This document shows, piece by piece, positions 33,500 to 36,050 of a stretch of 36,050 nt of DNA. The position numbers were made by a program, and so were the translations under genes. The stretch covers positions 1 to 36,050 of the forward strand of contig JADHNT010000015.1 of the NCBI GenBank assembly GCA_016779385.1, read 5' to 3'. The notes beneath the pieces are model-generated. The model did no database searches. It was given only the letters and a program-made list of their open reading frames with translations, and was not told the origin of the DNA. Position 1 is the stretch's first letter. Each line of letters opens with the position of its first letter. Source of the DNA: Pseudomonadales bacterium. GTDB taxonomy: Bacteria > Pseudomonadota > Gammaproteobacteria > Pseudomonadales > Azotimanducaceae.

Positions 33500-36050
33500 A
33501 GGGCATCATTACTTGGTTCGTCGATAACGTTGTTGCCGCGAACCTCCTGATGTTCATCCTCCTGGCGGGAGGGGTCATGTCTCTCTTCACCACCCACCAG
33601 GAAGAGTTTCCGAACGTCGACCCGGACGTGGTGAGCATTACCGTGCCCTACCTCGGCGCCTCCCCGGAGGAGGTCGAGCGGGGCGTGTGCATCCGCATCG
33701 AGGAGGCCATCGAGTCCATCCAGGGCATCGACAAGGTCAATACCACGGCCAGCGAGGGGGTCTGCTCCGTTAACGTGGAGGTGGCCGACGGCTTCGACTC
33801 CGCCTCCGTGGCTAACGACATAAAGAGCCAGGTAGATGGTATCAACACCTTGCCCCGGGAAACGGAAAAGCCAGTGACCACCAAGTTCCTGTTCCGCGGC
33901 GGCGTAATGCAAATCATGCTCACGGGGAACGCCGACGAGCGCACCTTAAAGCTCCTCGGGCAGCAGCTCCGGGATGACATCGTGGACTTGCCAGGCATCT
34001 CCCAGGCGGATCTGGTCTACACCCGCCCCTTCGAAATCTCCATCGAAGTCTCCGAGGCGACCCTCCGGCGTCACGGCCTGACCCTGGCCCAGGTAGCCGA
34101 CGCGGTGCGCCGCACGTCCGTGGACATGCCCGGGGGCACCATCAAAACGGACGGCGGCGACATCCTGGTCCGTACGGAGGGCCAGGCCTACCGGGGCATC
34201 GAACTTGAGGACGTCGTGGTACTCACCCGCCCCGACGGCACCCGGGTGCTGCTCCGGGACGTCGCAACGATCATTGACGGCTTTGAAGAGGGGGATCTCC
34301 TCGCCCGCTTCGACGGCACGCCCGCGGTGATGGTGAAGGTGTACCGCGTGGGGGATGAGGACATCATCGAAATGGCCGAGACCCTCCAGGCCTACCTTAA
34401 AGAGGCTCGGGCAGAGCTCCCCGACGGCCTGGAACTAGTGATCTGGCAGGATGAGTCGGAAGAGCTACGAGTCCGCCTCGATACGCTGACGGAGAACGCG
34501 CGTAACGGTCTCGTGCTGGTGTTGATCATCCTCGCCTTGTTTCTGCGCTTCCGCCTCGCCCTTTGGGTCGCCGCGGGCATCCCCATTGCCCTCCTGGGGG
34601 CCATCATGCTGTTCCCCTTCTTCGACATCTCAATCTCGTCCCTGACGGTGATGGCCTTCATCCTCGTCCTCGGCATCGTGGTCGATGATGCGATCGTGGT
34701 CGGGGAACGAATCTACGCCCATGAACTGGAACATGAGGACCGGCGCCAGGCCGCCATCGAAGGCACCTTCGAGGTGTCCATCCCTGTGATCTTTGGGGTC
34801 CTCACCACCATGGCGACCTTCCTCCCCCTGCTGCTCGGGGGCGGGCGCATCGGGGACTTCTTCTCCGTCATTGGCTACGTGGTCATCATCGCCCTAGTGT
34901 TTTCCATCATTGAAAGCCAACTCATTCTCCCCGTGCACCTACGGCACCGGAAAACTTCAGGGTATCTGTTCGAGAAAACAGCCCTCATCCAAGGGTGGAT
35001 TCGCTTCCAAAGCCGACTCCAGGAAGGGCTCGAGCGCTTCGCGGAGACGCGCTATCGGCCCCTGCTGGAGAAGAGTATGCGGGGGCGTTACAACACCGCA
35101 GCCCTTGCCCTGGGCGCCCTCATCATCGCCGGGGGCCTCATCGCCAGCGGTCGGGTCAGCTTCCAGTTTTTCCCTTCGGTGGAGGGGGACCGAATCTACG
35201 CAACCCTCACCATGCCCGAGGGCGTCCCCGTGGAGGTCACCTCCCGGGCCGTGGCCCAGCTCGAGCGCGCCGCAGAAGCGCTGCGGGAGGAGTTCGACGC
35301 CCCCCGCCCAGCCGATGCACCGACGCTGGTTCAGCACTCCCTGACCTCCATTGGCACCCAAATCGGACGGGGCGGTGGCCCCCAGCGAAGCGGTGGTCCT
35401 GGGCAAAGCCACTTCGCCGAGGTTGCCATTGCCCTGCCGCCCTTTAAGGACCGGGAAGGAGTGTCTGTTAGCGCCATGACCCAGCGCTGGCGCGAGCTCA
35501 CCGGCCCCATCCCCGATGCGGTAGAACTGTCCTTTAGCGCCGCGGCTTTCACCACGGGGGACGCCATCAACTTCGAGCTGACGGGGCGCGACGTGGAAGA
35601 ACTCCGGCGCTTCGCAGCCACCCTTCGAGGGGAGCTCGCACGCTATAACGGGGTCTACGACATCACCGATTCGTTCCGCGCCGGAAAGCAGGAGATCAAG
35701 CTTGCCCTGACGGAGGAAGGACGGGCTCTGGGCCTGACCATGAACGACCTGGCGAGCCAGGTCCGCCAAGCCTTTTACGGTCTGGAAGTGCAGCGGGTTC
35801 AGCGCGGCGTGGATGATGTCCGGGTGATGGTGCGCTACCCCGAAGCGGAACGGCGCTCTATCGGTAACCTCGAGGACATGCGCATTCGCACCGCCGATGG
35901 CGCAGAAGTCCCCTTTAGCACCGTGGCTACCATGGATCTGGGGCGCGGCTTCTCCCGCATTCTGCGCAAGGACGGGCAGCGCATCGTCAACGTCACCGCC
36001 GAGGTGGATCGGGCCCGGACCACGCCGGAGAAGATCATCGCCGCCATCAA
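33496..36050 (+). CDS. RND efflux pump, 5' part (open at window end)
   Basis: An inner-membrane resistance-nodulation-division transporter that exports substrates using the proton gradient. The frame is open from the ATG at 33496 to the last base, showing 851 residues of a protein usually near 1030. The first helix (about 10-32) is followed by the periplasmic PN1/PN2 and PC regions. The TM2-TM4 block spans about 335-400, with the proton-relay acidic pair Asp397-Asp398 in GIVVDDAIVVGERI. PFFDISISSLTVMAFILVLG belongs to this block. FSIIESQLILPVHLR is the RND segment after TM6. A second periplasmic loop from about 555 has a Gly/Arg-rich insertion (RGGGPQRSGGPGQ). No outer-membrane channel gene is visible. 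The sequence resembles the AcrB/hydrophobe-amphiphile branch; substrate unknown. Confidence 0.93.
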   Translation, partial: MKGIITWFVDNVVAANLLMFILLAGGVMSLFTTHQEEFPNVDPDVVSITVPYLGASPEEVERGVCIRIEEAIESIQGIDKVNTTASEGVCSVNVEVADGFDSASVANDIKSQVDGINTLPRETEKPVTTKFLFRGGVMQIMLTGNADERTLKLLGQQLRDDIVDLPGISQADLVYTRPFEISIEVSEATLRRHGLTLAQVADAVRRTSVDMPGGTIKTDGGDILVRTEGQAYRGIELEDVVVLTRPDGTRVLLRDVATIIDGFEEGDLLARFDGTPAVMVKVYRVGDEDIIEMAETLQAYLKEARAELPDGLELVIWQDESEELRVRLDTLTENARNGLVLVLIILALFLRFRLALWVAAGIPIALLGAIMLFPFFDISISSLTVMAFILVLGIVVDDAIVVGERIYAHELEHEDRRQAAIEGTFEVSIPVIFGVLTTMATFLPLLLGGGRIGDFFSVIGYVVIIALVFSIIESQLILPVHLRHRKTSGYLFEKTALIQGWIRFQSRLQEGLERFAETRYRPLLEKSMRGRYNTAALALGALIIAGGLIASGRVSFQFFPSVEGDRIYATLTMPEGVPVEVTSRAVAQLERAAEALREEFDAPRPADAPTLVQHSLTSIGTQIGRGGGPQRSGGPGQSHFAEVAIALPPFKDREGVSVSAMTQRWRELTGPIPDAVELSFSAAAFTTGDAINFELTGRDVEELRRFAATLRGELARYNGVYDITDSFRAGKQEIKLALTEEGRALGLTMNDLASQVRQAFYGLEVQRVQRGVDDVRVMVRYPEAERRSIGNLEDMRIRTADGAEVPFSTVATMDLGRGFSRILRKDGQRIVNVTAEVDRARTTPEKIIAAI

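Overview
The window is about 36 kb of dense, GC-rich gammaproteobacterial chromosome. It carries 32 genes (glnD and an RND pump are cut by the window ends) with almost no free intergenic space. The long 339-residue DapD, the gene order rpoE/algU-rseA/mucA-rseB/mucB-mucD-lepA-lepB-rnc-era-recO, the divergent nadB, and the ygfX-sdhE/ygfZ pair all resemble Pseudomonas and its relatives. The absence of mucC and dapC at their usual places, and a free-standing gspNCD cluster, suggest a different lineage, perhaps one of the marine high-GC groups. That placement is an inference from gene order only. No rRNA, tRNA, CRISPR array, prophage or insertion sequence was seen, and no gene-free stretch exceeds 300 bases.

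Left arm (1-10829, all + strand): the 3' part of glnD (nitrogen signalling), dapD and dapE (lysine and peptidoglycan precursor), an unrecognised 124-residue gene, gspN-gspC-gspD of a type II secretion system, and plsB (first step of phospholipid synthesis). Middle (10796-13520): rsmJ and tsaB, two RNA-modification genes on the - strand, back to back with moeA on the + strand. moeA ends in a strong bidirectional terminator.

Central block (13587-27575, all - strand): read in transcription order it is rpoE, rseA, rseB, mucD (envelope stress sigma factor, anti-sigma factor, its cofactor, and periplasmic protease), lepA, lepB, rnc, era, recO, rlmD, relA, adk and a lysine/alanine-rich histone H1-like gene. 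Many junctions overlap by 1-4 bases, so the block reads as one or a few coupled operons. A good sigma-E type promoter lies just upstream of rpoE, implying autoregulation.

Right arm (27709-36050): nadB (+), then ygfX-sdhE (-) divergent from ygfZ (+), hspQ (-), and an operon of a FadR-like GntR regulator, an RND periplasmic adaptor and an RND pump (+, open at the window end). A perfect 19-bp palindrome of the TTGGT-NNN-ACCAA type lies between hspQ and the regulator.

Most of the window is ordinary housekeeping sequence. I did not find a clearly new system. The observations most worth following are the FadR-like regulator with its operator controlling an RND pump and possibly hspQ, the unknown gene between dapE and gspN whose first residues mimic an Fpg/Nei glycosylase N-terminus, and the inverted repeat between the rpoE and nadB promoters.
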